Position numbers and translations under genes: made by a program
The notes under the pieces: model-generated
Told to the model about the DNA's origin: nothing
The model's input: the letters and a program-made list of their open reading frames with translations, nothing else
Databases searched by the model: none
Part shown: piece by piece, positions 1-9,986 of the stretch
Layout of the letters: every line of letters begins with the position of its first letter
Position numbering within the stretch: the stretch's first letter is position 1
NCBI GenBank assembly: GCA_030740765.1
Contig: JASLWR010000016.1
Coordinates: forward strand, 1-59,008
Reading direction: 5' to 3'
DNA from: Thermoplasmatota archaeon
Lineage (GTDB): Archaea > Thermoplasmatota > Penumbrarchaeia > JASLWR01
Length of the DNA stretch: 59,008 nucleotides

Positions 1-309
1 TGGGTATCGGCAGAACACTCTCTCGAAGCGGAAATACGGCTCTACGACAAGCTGTTCACTGTGGAGGATCCTGCGGGACAGAAAGAAAAGAGTTACAAGG
101 AATTACTCAATCCGGACTCTCTTTCGATACTCAAGGGCTGCAAGGTGGAACCGGCAGTGAAAGAATTGAATAAGTATGATCGATTCCAGTTTGAGCGGCA
201 GGGTTATTTCTGTGTAGACCCTGATACAAGTTCGGAGAAACTCGTATTCAACCGGACCGTGGGACTTCGTGACACCTGGGCCAGGATTCAAAAGCAAGTA
301 AAGAAATGA
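1..309 (+). CDS. glnS: Glutaminyl-tRNA synthetase, C-terminal end (5' truncated by window)
   Basis: The open frame runs from base 1 to the TGA at 307, giving about 102 residues of the C-terminal anticodon-binding beta-barrel. It attaches glutamine to tRNA-Gln in the cytosol. Recognition rests on the ending typical of bacterial/eukaryotic GlnRS: WVSAEHSLEAEIRLYDKLF, then LLNPDSL, GCKVEP, FQFERQGYFCVD and a final FNRTVGLRDTW. GluRS does not have this run of motifs. The true start lies upstream of the window. Most archaea lack GlnRS and make Gln-tRNA-Gln by GatDE transamidation, so a GlnRS in an otherwise archaeal context points to horizontal acquisition (inference). A tRNA-Glu gene follows about 130 bp downstream on the same strand. 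Confidence 0.92.
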   Translation, partial: WVSAEHSLEAEIRLYDKLFTVEDPAGQKEKSYKELLNPDSLSILKGCKVEPAVKELNKYDRFQFERQGYFCVDPDTSSEKLVFNRTVGLRDTWARIQKQVKK

Positions 310-437
310 ACCGAATATTCCCTTGCCAGAAACATCGAACTATAAATTTAACTACAAAAAGCGCCATAACCGCAGAAAATCATCTATTATGATTAATAAA
401 TTTAAGAATAAGTAATTTACTTACAACTCATATACAT

Positions 438-532
438 GCTCCCGTAGTGTAGTCCGGCCAAGCATAATGGCCTCTCGCGTATGACCAGTACGGAGAAAGC
501 CATTGACAGGGGTTCGAATCCCCTCGGGAGCA
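438..532 (+). tRNA. tRNA-Glu (anticodon CTC), intron-containing
   Basis: The acceptor arms GCTCCCG (438-444) and CGGGAGC (525-531) pair, with discriminator A532 and no encoded CCA. The D-arm start TAGTGTAGTCCGGCCAA is typical of archaeal tRNA-Glu, and the T-arm is CAGGGGTTCGAATCCCCT-like. The anticodon stem is ATGGC (467-471) with GCCAT (499-503). The loop reads C-T-CTC-G, then a 20-nt insertion, then A, so the mature tRNA is 75 nt with anticodon CTC at 474-476. It sits between glnS and a large surface-protein gene. Confidence 0.93.
478..497 (+). other. tRNA intron (canonical position 37/38)
   Basis: Twenty bases separate G37 (477) from A38 (498). TCTC of the anticodon loop (473-476) can pair with GAGA (493-496), and CGTA (478-481) with TACG (489-492). 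This resembles a relaxed bulge-helix-bulge, the substrate of the archaeal tRNA splicing endonuclease. Removing these bases leaves a normal 7-nt anticodon loop. The exact bulge geometry is inferred. Confidence 0.8.
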
Positions 533-562
533 TAATTTTATTTTAAATTATGCGACTCAGAA

Positions 563-606
563 GCAAGCCGGAGGCTTGCCTTCGATAGGAGCACATCTTT
601 TTTTTT
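563..606 (+). terminator. GC-rich hairpin followed by T9 run
   Basis: GCAAGCC (563-569) and GGCTTGC (573-579) form a perfect 7-bp stem with a GGA loop. A nine-T run follows at 598-606. It lies 30 bp after the tRNA and may end its transcript. The GGA-loop hairpin also resembles the palindromes scattered elsewhere in this window. Confidence 0.45.
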
Positions 607-708
607 ATTCCCCATTAAACAGGGAATGAATAAATTTGGAAAAAAGTATTTTTATCTTAACATTTGTAGTTGTAAGCGAATCTGCAGAATCATGGAGCGT
701 GTAATTTC

Positions 709-3700
709 ATGAAATTGTTCTCGACTGGAAAGTTATACAGTGCATTGATATTTGTTATAGCGTTACTGATGTTTACTGGCAATGGTCACTTCATTCTAAG
801 TTCATCAAATAATAATACGAGCCAAGCGAGCGTGAAAGCTCCTTCATCAGTCTCACCAGTATCAAAGGAAATGGATACTCGAGGAATGGAAACCGTCATT
901 CTATCGGAGAATTTCAATTCGGACTGGGGTGTCTTCGAACATGGAGCATGGGGGGGGGGATACATCGAAAGGACGAACCAGGTCGATGCCAATTCGCGAG
1001 CATATTCAGGTAACTCCGTTTTCATGAGTGGAGACGATGACCGGGAATGGGAACAATGTTTCATATACACCTGGATCGATCTTCGGAACACCAGCGATGT
1101 GGAACTGGAATTCCGATATGCTTATGAGGATATGGAAGGAAACGAGCGTTTATTAATCGACATTGATGTTGACGGTAATCCCGGCAACGGTTACTCTAAT
1201 CCGCAATGGAAAAGGGTCCCTGCCAACGAAAATAACAACTATGATACGGAGCCTGCAAATTATCAATTGATAAAATATGATCTAAGTCAACTCCCAAAGA
1301 ACAGCAACGTCTACCTCCGGTTTAGAGCTATCTTCACGACCAGTACCAACGCTGGATTATTTTACGATCTGATCTGTATCGATAACGTTAAGATAAAAGC
1401 AAATTACATTCCTTCATTCATACCCGAGACGATAGAGATTGCACCAACCATACTCTACCCATTTACAGGCGATACCTCGTTGATAAAGCTTTCTCTGTGG
1501 GATCGGGACAATCATTCTGCGGATAATTTTTCCGTGACAGTTGACGTTCGCCTTTCCGATGATAGGTCAATTCTCAGATACACGGACAATATCACACGGG
1601 ATAATCAAAAGATTTCTCTCGAAAAAATTGCAGACCGGTTATATAACCTAACAGTGTTCTTTTCTCCGAATATCGACTTCGGATTTGGTCTTATCGACCT
1701 CAAGATCATGATATTCGACCCGGAAGGGCTTATGGACGACATTGGTTACGGCTTTATGGATAACGCAGTGGAACTAAAAGATCATTTTCCAGTCATAAAC
1801 ATGACAAGCATCAGAACGGACCGAATAAGAGCAAACATTCTGGGTGATTCCACCATCATATTTCAAGGGACATTCTCAGACCTTGACGTTCAGGAAGTCT
1901 CCGATTATACCCTCACAATGGAGCTTCGGGACGAAGATAATATTACGTTTCCCCTGATCAAGGATGGGATCAACGGGAAACCGGGTCTATCAGTGGAAAA
2001 GGGATCCAACGATACGTACGATTTTTCCTATTTATGGGAAGTCCCAAATGATCTCGATGTTGCCTTCTACGACCTTTTCCTGGAAATCAGGGACGGCTAT
2101 GGAGGATCCGACCTCTCTACTTTCGATATCAATGCTGACATGGTCGAATTGTTCAAGGCTGAAATACACAGCCCTACGGTAGTCCCGGAATACTACAACC
2201 GTCACGGCGGTGATCCATTATTCTTCAATTTCACTGTGAATCAGAACATCACCAGCGATTACGATCTCAGAAACGCAGATATGGATATACGACTGAGAAG
2301 CGAGAACGGAACGATTCAAACAATTTACCAGGCATCAAAGAAACGTGGGAATCTCGAATTCATCGATCTGACAAATAATAATTTCCGAGTTTCTTATCAG
2401 TTTGACCAGGGAGCTAATCTAGCTAACGGTAGTTACGATCTTGGATTCTCGATCTTCGATAATGGTGTGAAAATATGCGATATGGACTTTAATGAAAATC
2501 CCGATTTTTTCAGCGTATATTACAACAGGGCACCCCAAATTCATTGGTTAAGTGTATTTCCGGTTCGCCTCAACACTTATTATGAGCCGAAAGTAAAAAT
2601 ACAAATATCTTTTAGCGATCCCGACCTACCCCAACCTGCCTTATTTGACTTTAGCGTATCTATGAAAGACCCTTCGGAAAACAGGATAATGGTGTATTCC
2701 TCCCATACATGGAATTCGGGAGATATCGAAATTTCACAATCGGACGCCGATAAGTACTTGGCCAATATAACTTTCACGGTGAATGACACTTTCCAGACGG
2801 GAAAATATGGAGTGGAGGCGAAGGTCCTTGACGAGTTCGGTATTAGCTCAGAGACCCTCTTTTCCGATAATCTCGATGTATTTGAACTATATTACAATCA
2901 ACCCCCAACTCCACCTCACACTTTGCTACCCGATACAACGCGGGATACTTCGCCGTTACTTCACTGGTACGGCGGCCATGACAGGGAGATCGAAAGTTAT
3001 CTGTTGGAATATTATGTCAGGATAGGATCCGAAGAGGGATATAGCGATATACTACCCTGGCAAAGCCTGGGAAAGAACCAATTCTACCAGATTGAAAATC
3101 CCCTGCCATATGACACTTATTTCGTCGAGGTGATAGCCACGGACGGATTGGATAACTCCTCGTCATTGGTCCAGACACTGGATATCTTCGTGCTGGCAAA
3201 TCTTCCACCTACACCGCCAAGCAAAATCCTACCCGATTTCAGCATTGAAACTCTTCCCTTGATTACGTGGTCGGGTGCAGTAGATGGGGATGGCGACACC
3301 ATAAGGAACAATTACATTCAGATAGGGACCCACCCCTATTACAACGATACACTTTCCTGGTTCAACGTAGACACTGCGGATTATTATCAGGTGGAAAAGA
3401 ACCTGCCCTTCGGTACCTATTACGTGCAGGTAAGGGTCTCTGATGGCCATTCCCTATCCTATGTACACCAAGAACTCGTTCATATAATCGGCGAGGGGAA
3501 TGCACCACCTTCACCGCCAACTGAGATGTTTCCCATCAGGACATGGGAAACCAAACCCAATATCACCTGGGTCGGAGCTTACGACATCAATAACGACACA
3601 CTCACCTTTTCGCTCAGAATCGGTACTTCTTCCGACCAGGGAGATGTGATACCATGGACGGAAAACCTCACCGACAGTTATTATAACGTACAAAAGAAAC

Positions 3701-5187
3701 TTGATATCGGCAAATATTACGTGCAGATAAAAGCATATGATGGGGAATTTTTTTCTATTGTTTTCGAGGAAATAATGGAGATAACCGAAATCGGCAACAA
3801 GCCTCCTTCTCTGGTAACCAATATCACCCCCAGCACCACCACAAACAGAACCCCGGTCATTAGATGGGAACCCGCCATGGACCCCGATGGTGATGAAAGT
3901 AATATTGTCTATTTCATCCAGATCGGCCTCTCTAAGGGCCATGGAGAGGTTCTCTCATGGTATCCGGTCCAGAATTTTTCGAGATACAAGTTATCCAAGG
4001 AGCTTGCTCCCAATGTATTGTATTATATCCAGGTAAAGGCATTTGACGGGGAGGGATACTCTCCTGTAGCCTACCAGACACTGGGGATCATCGTGTATAT
4101 AACGGAGATTTCATTCGATGTTGCCAGGATCAACCAGACGGTGGAAAAGGGTATGTCGTATACCTTCAGTCTTCGTGTTATGAACCGCGGAACGAACCCC
4201 GACAATATAACCATAACCCTTACAAACGACGCTTCCATGGATCCCTACATCACTCTTTCGAAAAGCTCAATCATACTGCTCTCCGAGGAAGAATACATCA
4301 TCATATTGAAAATACTCGTAGCAGAAAAATCGGAGATATTGGGGGTTTTCCATATTACAGCGGCAACCACCTCTGAATTCTCGGACCATTCCTCCGTCAC
4401 CGGGCAACCTCTCTCCATACGGGTTGTCGAGAAAAAGGGAACTGCCCTCACTTTCTGGGCAAAGAACAGGTTGTCTTTCTTTATGGGATTGATAGTGATA
4501 TTGCTACTCCTGGTTCTTTTGATCATCATATTTGTGATCAAGCGCGTCAAGAACAGGATACCAGCTGAATTGCTGGAAAGAGAAAGTGGTTCCGATAGCA
4601 CGGAAGTTACCTTTCTTCCCGACATAATAGGAGGCGTTGTTGCAAAACGCATCATGCCTGAAGCAAGAGAGCTGTTTGAGGAAAAAGAAGAGATAATGAA
4701 GTTACCCTCGGGGCACAAGGCACCCCATAAGAACCTCCCCGAGCAGAAAAAGAGGCTTGCTTTGCCACAGTACTCCGTGGTAATCGATATGCACTCACGG
4801 CAGGTTGTGGGCCAAACGGAAACCAAGGAAGCTGAAATGGAAAAAGATGAAGGCGAAATAATCGATTTTTTGTTCGTCGACGGTAAATACGAGATACAGA
4901 CAACCAGCGTGCCCTCGGCCCATCCATATCAAAAACCCACTCCGACACCACAGGTACCTGGGGAGCATCTCTACAAGGCAGCTCCCACCCCATTGAAGGA
5001 TGTACCGGCACCCTCCAGCCAAGGGTACTCATCTGCTCAGCCTCAGGCACCAACTGCTCCTACCCAGGTAGCACCGTCTTCCGCGCCGCCTCCGGGACCT
5101 TTGCCTTCTCCTGGGGTAACAACACCCTCCACTCAACCTGCGGCATCACCAACCCCACAGTCGCCGGGCCCACCTCCTTCCATCTGA
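709..5187 (+). CDS. Large membrane-anchored surface protein with four FN3-like repeats
   Basis: A 1492-aa protein with an N-terminal signal/TM segment (about 9-27). A MAM/jelly-roll-like domain (about 65-235, with WGVFEHGAWGGGY and RFRAIF) follows, then a run of Ig-like domains rich in NxS/T sequons. Four tandem FN3-like repeats begin near residues 730, 831, 931 and 1030, each opening N-x-PP-(T/S)-PP and ending in (V/I)xxxDG. A NEW3/CARDB-like domain (about 1130-1240) precedes a single TM (about 1254-1282), and the cytoplasmic tail of about 210 aa ends in a Pro/Ser/Thr-rich segment. The bulk should therefore lie outside the cell, probably in adhesion or S-layer association (inference). Codons 81-84 contain a run of ten G. 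No catalytic motif was recognised. Confidence 0.85.
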   Translation: MKLFSTGKLYSALIFVIALLMFTGNGHFILSSSNNNTSQASVKAPSSVSPVSKEMDTRGMETVILSENFNSDWGVFEHGAWGGGYIERTNQVDANSRAYSGNSVFMSGDDDREWEQCFIYTWIDLRNTSDVELEFRYAYEDMEGNERLLIDIDVDGNPGNGYSNPQWKRVPANENNNYDTEPANYQLIKYDLSQLPKNSNVYLRFRAIFTTSTNAGLFYDLICIDNVKIKANYIPSFIPETIEIAPTILYPFTGDTSLIKLSLWDRDNHSADNFSVTVDVRLSDDRSILRYTDNITRDNQKISLEKIADRLYNLTVFFSPNIDFGFGLIDLKIMIFDPEGLMDDIGYGFMDNAVELKDHFPVINMTSIRTDRIRANILGDSTIIFQGTFSDLDVQEVSDYTLTMELRDEDNITFPLIKDGINGKPGLSVEKGSNDTYDFSYLWEVPNDLDVAFYDLFLEIRDGYGGSDLSTFDINADMVELFKAEIHSPTVVPEYYNRHGGDPLFFNFTVNQNITSDYDLRNADMDIRLRSENGTIQTIYQASKKRGNLEFIDLTNNNFRVSYQFDQGANLANGSYDLGFSIFDNGVKICDMDFNENPDFFSVYYNRAPQIHWLSVFPVRLNTYYEPKVKIQISFSDPDLPQPALFDFSVSMKDPSENRIMVYSSHTWNSGDIEISQSDADKYLANITFTVNDTFQTGKYGVEAKVLDEFGISSETLFSDNLDVFELYYNQPPTPPHTLLPDTTRDTSPLLHWYGGHDREIESYLLEYYVRIGSEEGYSDILPWQSLGKNQFYQIENPLPYDTYFVEVIATDGLDNSSSLVQTLDIFVLANLPPTPPSKILPDFSIETLPLITWSGAVDGDGDTIRNNYIQIGTHPYYNDTLSWFNVDTADYYQVEKNLPFGTYYVQVRVSDGHSLSYVHQELVHIIGEGNAPPSPPTEMFPIRTWETKPNITWVGAYDINNDTLTFSLRIGTSSDQGDVIPWTENLTDSYYNVQKKLDIGKYYVQIKAYDGEFFSIVFEEIMEITEIGNKPPSLVTNITPSTTTNRTPVIRWEPAMDPDGDESNIVYFIQIGLSKGHGEVLSWYPVQNFSRYKLSKELAPNVLYYIQVKAFDGEGYSPVAYQTLGIIVYITEISFDVARINQTVEKGMSYTFSLRVMNRGTNPDNITITLTNDASMDPYITLSKSSIILLSEEEYIIILKILVAEKSEILGVFHITAATTSEFSDHSSVTGQPLSIRVVEKKGTALTFWAKNRLSFFMGLIVILLLLVLLIIIFVIKRVKNRIPAELLERESGSDSTEVTFLPDIIGGVVAKRIMPEARELFEEKEEIMKLPSGHKAPHKNLPEQKKRLALPQYSVVIDMHSRQVVGQTETKEAEMEKDEGEIIDFLFVDGKYEIQTTSVPSAHPYQKPTPTPQVPGEHLYKAAPTPLKDVPAPSSQGYSSAQPQAPTAPTQVAPSSAPPPGPLPSPGVTTPSTQPAASPTPQSPGPPPSI
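950..959 (+). repeat. Ten-base poly-G tract inside the surface-protein gene
   Basis: Ten consecutive G encode the end of W-G-G-G near residue 82 of the 1492-aa surface protein. Slippage by one base would truncate it soon after the signal peptide. Such tracts are contingency loci in some bacteria; that role here is only a hypothesis. Confidence 0.7.
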
Positions 5188-5245
5188 CCCTTAGGCGATT
5201 AAGGAATAGATTTTTAATTATCAGATATAGGAAACGAAAAGTTAA

Positions 5246-5256
5246 CTTTTTATATA
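5246..5256 (+). promoter_or_regulatory. Probable TATA box of the zinc-ribbon/RHH gene
   Basis: TTTTTATATAC lies about 50 bp upstream of the ATG at 5304, in an A/T-rich stretch after the preceding stop. The spacing fits an archaeal TATA box with a short leader. Confidence 0.4.
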
Positions 5257-5303
5257 CATTCTACATAGACATTATTCTTCAAATTCCAATTGAGGTCGAG
5301 TCA

Positions 5304-5624
5304 ATGGCAGTGTGCAAGAAGTGTAATGAACAACTGATCAGTATGATCCTCGACTCCGATGAGAGTAAGGAGACCGTATCCTATCGGTGCTCAAACTGCG
5401 GGGATTTCTTCATAGAGGAAAGGGAAATCAAATCTGCAACCACCTCCACGGAAGCCGACACCGTAGTTTCAGAAAGAAAAGAAAGCGTCGATAAACACAT
5501 AAAGGTGCACAAGGACGTATGGGGAATGGCCAGCGATTTCGTCCGGAAAAACAAGATTATGTATCCGTCCATTAAGTTCTTCACCCAGCAGGCGATCATG
5601 GAAAAGATCAATCGGGAAAAATAA
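5304..5624 (+). CDS. Small zinc-ribbon protein with RHH-like C-terminal half
   Basis: A 106-aa soluble protein. The N-terminal C-K-K-C (residues 5-8) and C-S-N-C (about 29-32) make a four-cysteine zinc ribbon. A linker of about 25 aa leads to a C-terminal half that reads strand (KHIKVHKDVW), helix (MASDFVRKN), turn (KIMYPS), helix (IKFFTQQAIMEKINR), the layout of a ribbon-helix-helix DNA-binding domain. It is probably a transcription factor acting as a dimer (inference). It stands alone between two giant surface-protein genes with its own TATA box, so it could regulate them; nothing in the sequence proves that. Confidence 0.65.
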   Translation: MAVCKKCNEQLISMILDSDESKETVSYRCSNCGDFFIEEREIKSATTSTEADTVVSERKESVDKHIKVHKDVWGMASDFVRKNKIMYPSIKFFTQQAIMEKINREK

Positions 5625-5731
5625 TTATTAAGACATTTTTCTTCATTGCAGAGGGAAATATTAAAAACGTTATTCAACGATAGCGTAATTATTATCATTC
5701 ATTCAATGACCTTGGTGACAGAGGCGATAGT

Positions 5732-8700
5732 ATGAAAGCTTATCTATATTGGCTCATCCCCATATCAATAATTCTAATAGCCTTCAAACCGCTTATTGGG
5801 ACTATTCCCGGAAATCCGGATATCACGGCTCAAATTATTGGGAGCACACGGGCATCTGATCGACCGGGAACTAGGGCTCTTGATTGGTCGGAATGGAGAA
5901 GAACCCCTATTGTCGTAAATGGAAATGCCTCAGACTGGATCAGTAATTATACTGCGCATCCCATAGGCCGTACAGGGCTGGATGTAGACCTATACTTGGC
6001 TAACGACGATAATTATCTATACATATGCGTCGATGCAAAATCTGACCGGACCAACGAGGAGAGTGTGAACGATTTTATACGGTTATGGATCGACGGGGAC
6101 AATGACGACAGCGTTGTTCCACCTATACAGAGTACCACCAACGAAAGCACACAGGACAACTGGATAAGTATCTGCGGTAACAGCTCGGCAAGGAGTAATC
6201 CAAATGGTATTTTCAACGATGCAGGTTGGTTGAACACAGGGGGCGGAATATACGGCGACCCGAATGTTTACGTATCCCAATGGTTCGACGCATCCCAACC
6301 GTATCTTCAGAACCGTTTCGTCGATTACCTCTGGTCAGTGGGATTCAACGGCACCCCCGAACATATGGTCTACGAGATAGGTATACCTCTTGATCGGTGG
6401 AACTGGACGCCAGGGGACGAGATTGGGGCTTGCCTTCTTGTTTTCAAACACGGGGACGGGAATGCGATTGGAATATGGCCCCCGAATCATGTCCCAAGCG
6501 ACGTTTCAAGTTGGAAGGATTTTTTTTCTAGCAACACCCAACGACAAACCGGTCTATTCAAACCCCCAGGCCACCCCTGCCGCTGTTCTGAACGATAATG
6601 AAAACACAACACTCATTACTGTGGAGGCTCAGGATCCCGATGGCAATATCTCGGAGATAGTGATCGATATCTCCTCCGTAGGAGGCGCAAGCAAAACGGC
6701 CATGGTAGATAACGGGACAAACGGGGATGCCAACGCAAATGATGAGCTATATACGCACGAGATCTCCATACCAAGTATTATCGGTAACGGAACCTATTAC
6801 CTTCCCTTTACAATAACAGACGACCACACTCCGAATATTGGAACAATTAGGGGTGAGATAAGTATTACTGTCCTACAACATAACAGGCAGCCGAAAATAA
6901 ATGGGAATCCAACGGATGGGCTTACTCTCATTGAGGATCAAGATATTGTATATTTAAATCTCACTCCATTCTTCAATGATCCGGATGAAAGCGATGTAAT
7001 AACGTATTGTATTATTAACGGAACGAGTTGGGATTCTCAATATCGAACAGCCATAGCAGATTATAGAGTGCTTATAAATCATTCACTCACAGTACGGCCC
7101 CTGCAGAATAAATACGGCAGTGAGTCGATATCAGTAAGTGTAAAGGACGCAGCGGGTCTCTCTCCTGATTTCCCTCATCACATCACCGTGACGATTCTCC
7201 CACGAAACGATCAACCCTACCTTATCAGGGTGAACGACACCGACATCACAACTGGATCGACATCCCTAACGGTATATGAGGATCTTTGGTCAAGCTTCAT
7301 TTTCACAGCTCTGGATATCGATGAAGACCCCCTTTCTTACTCAACGAACATCACTGAGGTGTTGCCCGAGCTAAGAAAGAACGAGGACTATACTTTCTCC
7401 AAGGGGAACGGCACTCTAGAGATCAGACCTCGCAATTCCCAGGTGGGTGATTATGTCTTCTCGATCTCCATCGACGATGGCAACGACGGGATGGACTCTG
7501 TGGAACTGAACCTCACCATCGTGAATACGAACGATCCCCCATTCATGGATAAGATATCGACGCAATACGTGGAACAGGACGAATGGCTCGAAATATTACC
7601 CTTCGCATCTGACGACGACGAGGTACACGGAGATAAGCTCGTTTTCTCCACTAATTTTTCCGAATATCTTCCCGTGGGACTTCTGGAATCAAACTTTTTT
7701 TTCAATTCGTCTACCGGAGAATTCCGTTTCAAACCCGACAAGGACACTGTAGCAACATATGAAACCTACATCGAAGTCAACGATCTATCCATGGAAAAGT
7801 ACAGGAGGAATTTTATAATCAAGGTCAACAATATTAACGACCCACCTGAAGCTCCTGTGTTCGAACATAGCTCTGAAGAAGGGAACTTCACCGTTACATT
7901 TACGGCTTTACCGGGGTTTGACCCAGACGGTGACAACCTGACCTATACGTGGGATTTTGGGGACGATACTCAGAATGTATTCGGACAGGACCTCCTCACA
8001 GTGGAACACACCTATGGAAAAGCAGGTAACTATACGGTTAGACTGTGGGTATCCGACGGGCATCCCTACGGTATTAACAGGACGATAATGAATATAACCA
8101 TAACAACCCCGGGCGGAGGAACCGGACCCGGGAATGATCTCGACGGTCCGTTGCACGAATTCTCCTGCAGTGTTACCGATCATAAAGGCACAGTTTTGGA
8201 CAACGCGTTGATTCGTATAGAGGATATTAACGATCCTTTGAACTATTTTGAAAATTTCACGGACTCTCAGGGAAAGTATCGATTCCATATTCCCAGCGGC
8301 AATTACACCATCACAGTTACAAGAACGGGATTCGATACCTGGACGGACCAGCTTTACGTCAACACGAAGGACATCCAAAAAGATATTGTTTTAAAAAAGG
8401 ATGTTCAGAAGACAAGCCTCGATGAGAAAACAGATCTTGAGAAAACTGTGGCAAATTGGGTCTGGTTGCTCCTGGGATTAATGGTTCTTCTGGTAGTGTT
8501 TGGGATCGTTATGATATTATTAATCAAGAAAAAAAGCCGTTCTGAAAAGAAGGAAGAATCCCCTGACGAGATAAGTCCCTCTCAATCCACGACAGAACCT
8601 GTAGCAGACAATGGAACCGAAGCGCCACCGGATATGATGATACAGCCGTTAGCCCCGCTGGAATTAATTCAATATTCGCAAGAAGGTCATGGGTCATCGC

Positions 8701-9902
8701 TGAACCCGGATGGAATTCAATACGTTCAGGAAGAATGGGGGCCACCGTCTGAGGGAAAAATGCTCCAAGACCTGGAGATAGCGGAAAGCTCATTTATGTT
8801 GGTTGAGGGAAAAACATCCCCTGAGGGCGAGATGTCGGAAACGCCGCAAACTCCGGGGGATACTAATGACTCCAAGTTACTCGACGAACTGCTGGATGAG
8901 GAGACCCCACTAGCAGAAAGTGAGATTTCTCAGACTGAAATACCCCTTCAAAAAGAAGAAAAAAAATCAATTCAAGCAATACTCAAGAGTATTATTGAGC
9001 GAGATAATCAACAGAACCAGTTCGGAAATATTCCAAAACCTCTCAAATCGGGCGAGGCCGTTGCGGCGGCAGAAATGGTTGAATCCACGTCGGATCTAAT
9101 GGCAGTCAATCTACTGGAACAAAGCGGAATTATTCAAAAAGATAACATATCAAGTGTGAAAGATACAGAGGCATATATGGAAGAATCCATACCGGATGTT
9201 ATGGCGGCAGATCTACTGAAAGAAAACGGAATTATCTCAAAACCTGAAAAGCCCAGAGAAGAAACTACAGCAGTGGAAAATAATGAAACTGGAAGAGATA
9301 AAATACATGGCAATCTACAAGAACAAAAAGAAATTATTCAAAAAGATAACATATCAAGCGAGGAAAATGCAGCAGTTGAGAAGAATGAATCTATATCAGA
9401 TGAAATGCGGGTCAATCTACAAGAACAAAAAGAAATTATTCAAAAACCTAAGATATCAAGCGAGGAAACTGCACCGGGAGATGTGGATGAAAATGTATTG
9501 GATTCATTGCGTGCCGATCTTCAGGACAAACACGGAATTATTCCAAAACCCCCCAAATCCGACGAGGAAACTGCGCCTGGAGATATGGATCAACCCATGA
9601 CCGATATATTGAGCGTTTTTGATGGTTTACTTGAAGACAGCCCCAAAGAAAAAGATAATACACTGGGTACGATCCCGGTGGAAAGGGTTGCAATATCAAG
9701 GATCGACGGGACTGAGATGAAAATATGCCCAGCGTGCAATCAGCCTTTCAACACCCTGGAACCGGAGTGTCCATCCTGCAGCCAGCGGAAAGGAATAACA
9801 CTGAGGTGTCCCGTTTGCGCAAGCGAAGTTGTCAAGGAAATGATCTTCTGTAAAAAATGCGGAACCAATCTTAGGAACCTGAAGGCATTAAAATTGGATT
9901 GA
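5732..9902 (+). CDS. Surface protein: CBM9-like, cadherin-like, PKD, TM, cytoplasmic zinc ribbons (frameshifted)
   Basis: Read through one frameshift, this is a 1389-aa protein paralogous to the gene at 10765. Order: signal peptide; CBM9/DOMON-like sandwich (about 45-270, with GNASDW and YLYICVDA); cadherin-like repeats marked by N-D-P-P; a PKD domain (WDFGDD); a carboxypeptidase-regulatory-like domain; TM (about 909-931); a Glu-rich cytoplasmic tail with five 34-aa repeats; and a terminal double zinc ribbon (CPAC, CPSC, CPVC, CKKC). The first frame runs to the TAA at 6596-6598; the second enters from about 6390. Paralogue alignment places the break in the eight-T run 6520-6527, where seven T would give WKDFFLAT in one frame. 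It is a sequencing indel, a phase-off allele or a programmed +1 shift; I cannot tell which. Confidence 0.8.
6520..6527 (+). repeat. T8 tract at the frameshift site
   Basis: Eight consecutive T sit exactly where the upstream frame (GAT-TTT-TTT) must shift by one base to join CTA-GCA-ACA. The paralogue at 10765 reads GGWKDIFLAT here without interruption. Confidence 0.8.
9089..9590 (+). repeat. Five tandem 102-bp repeats encoding a 34-aa cytoplasmic unit
   Basis: Equivalent points of the unit occur near 9107, 9209, 9311, 9413 and 9515, an exact 102-bp period that preserves frame. Each unit has a short amphipathic helix (LQEQKEII-type), a Lys-Pro or Lys-Asp turn and an SxEExA segment. The third and fourth copies are nearly identical in DNA, so the array expanded recently. 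It sits between the membrane anchor and the zinc ribbons and is absent from the paralogue. Confidence 0.75.
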
Positions 9903-9986
9903 AAATAGATCAGATCCCGTATTTTCTGGAATCTTCATACAAAATAAATTATAAAAGAACTAATATTTCTCGAAGCGGTGAATTGC

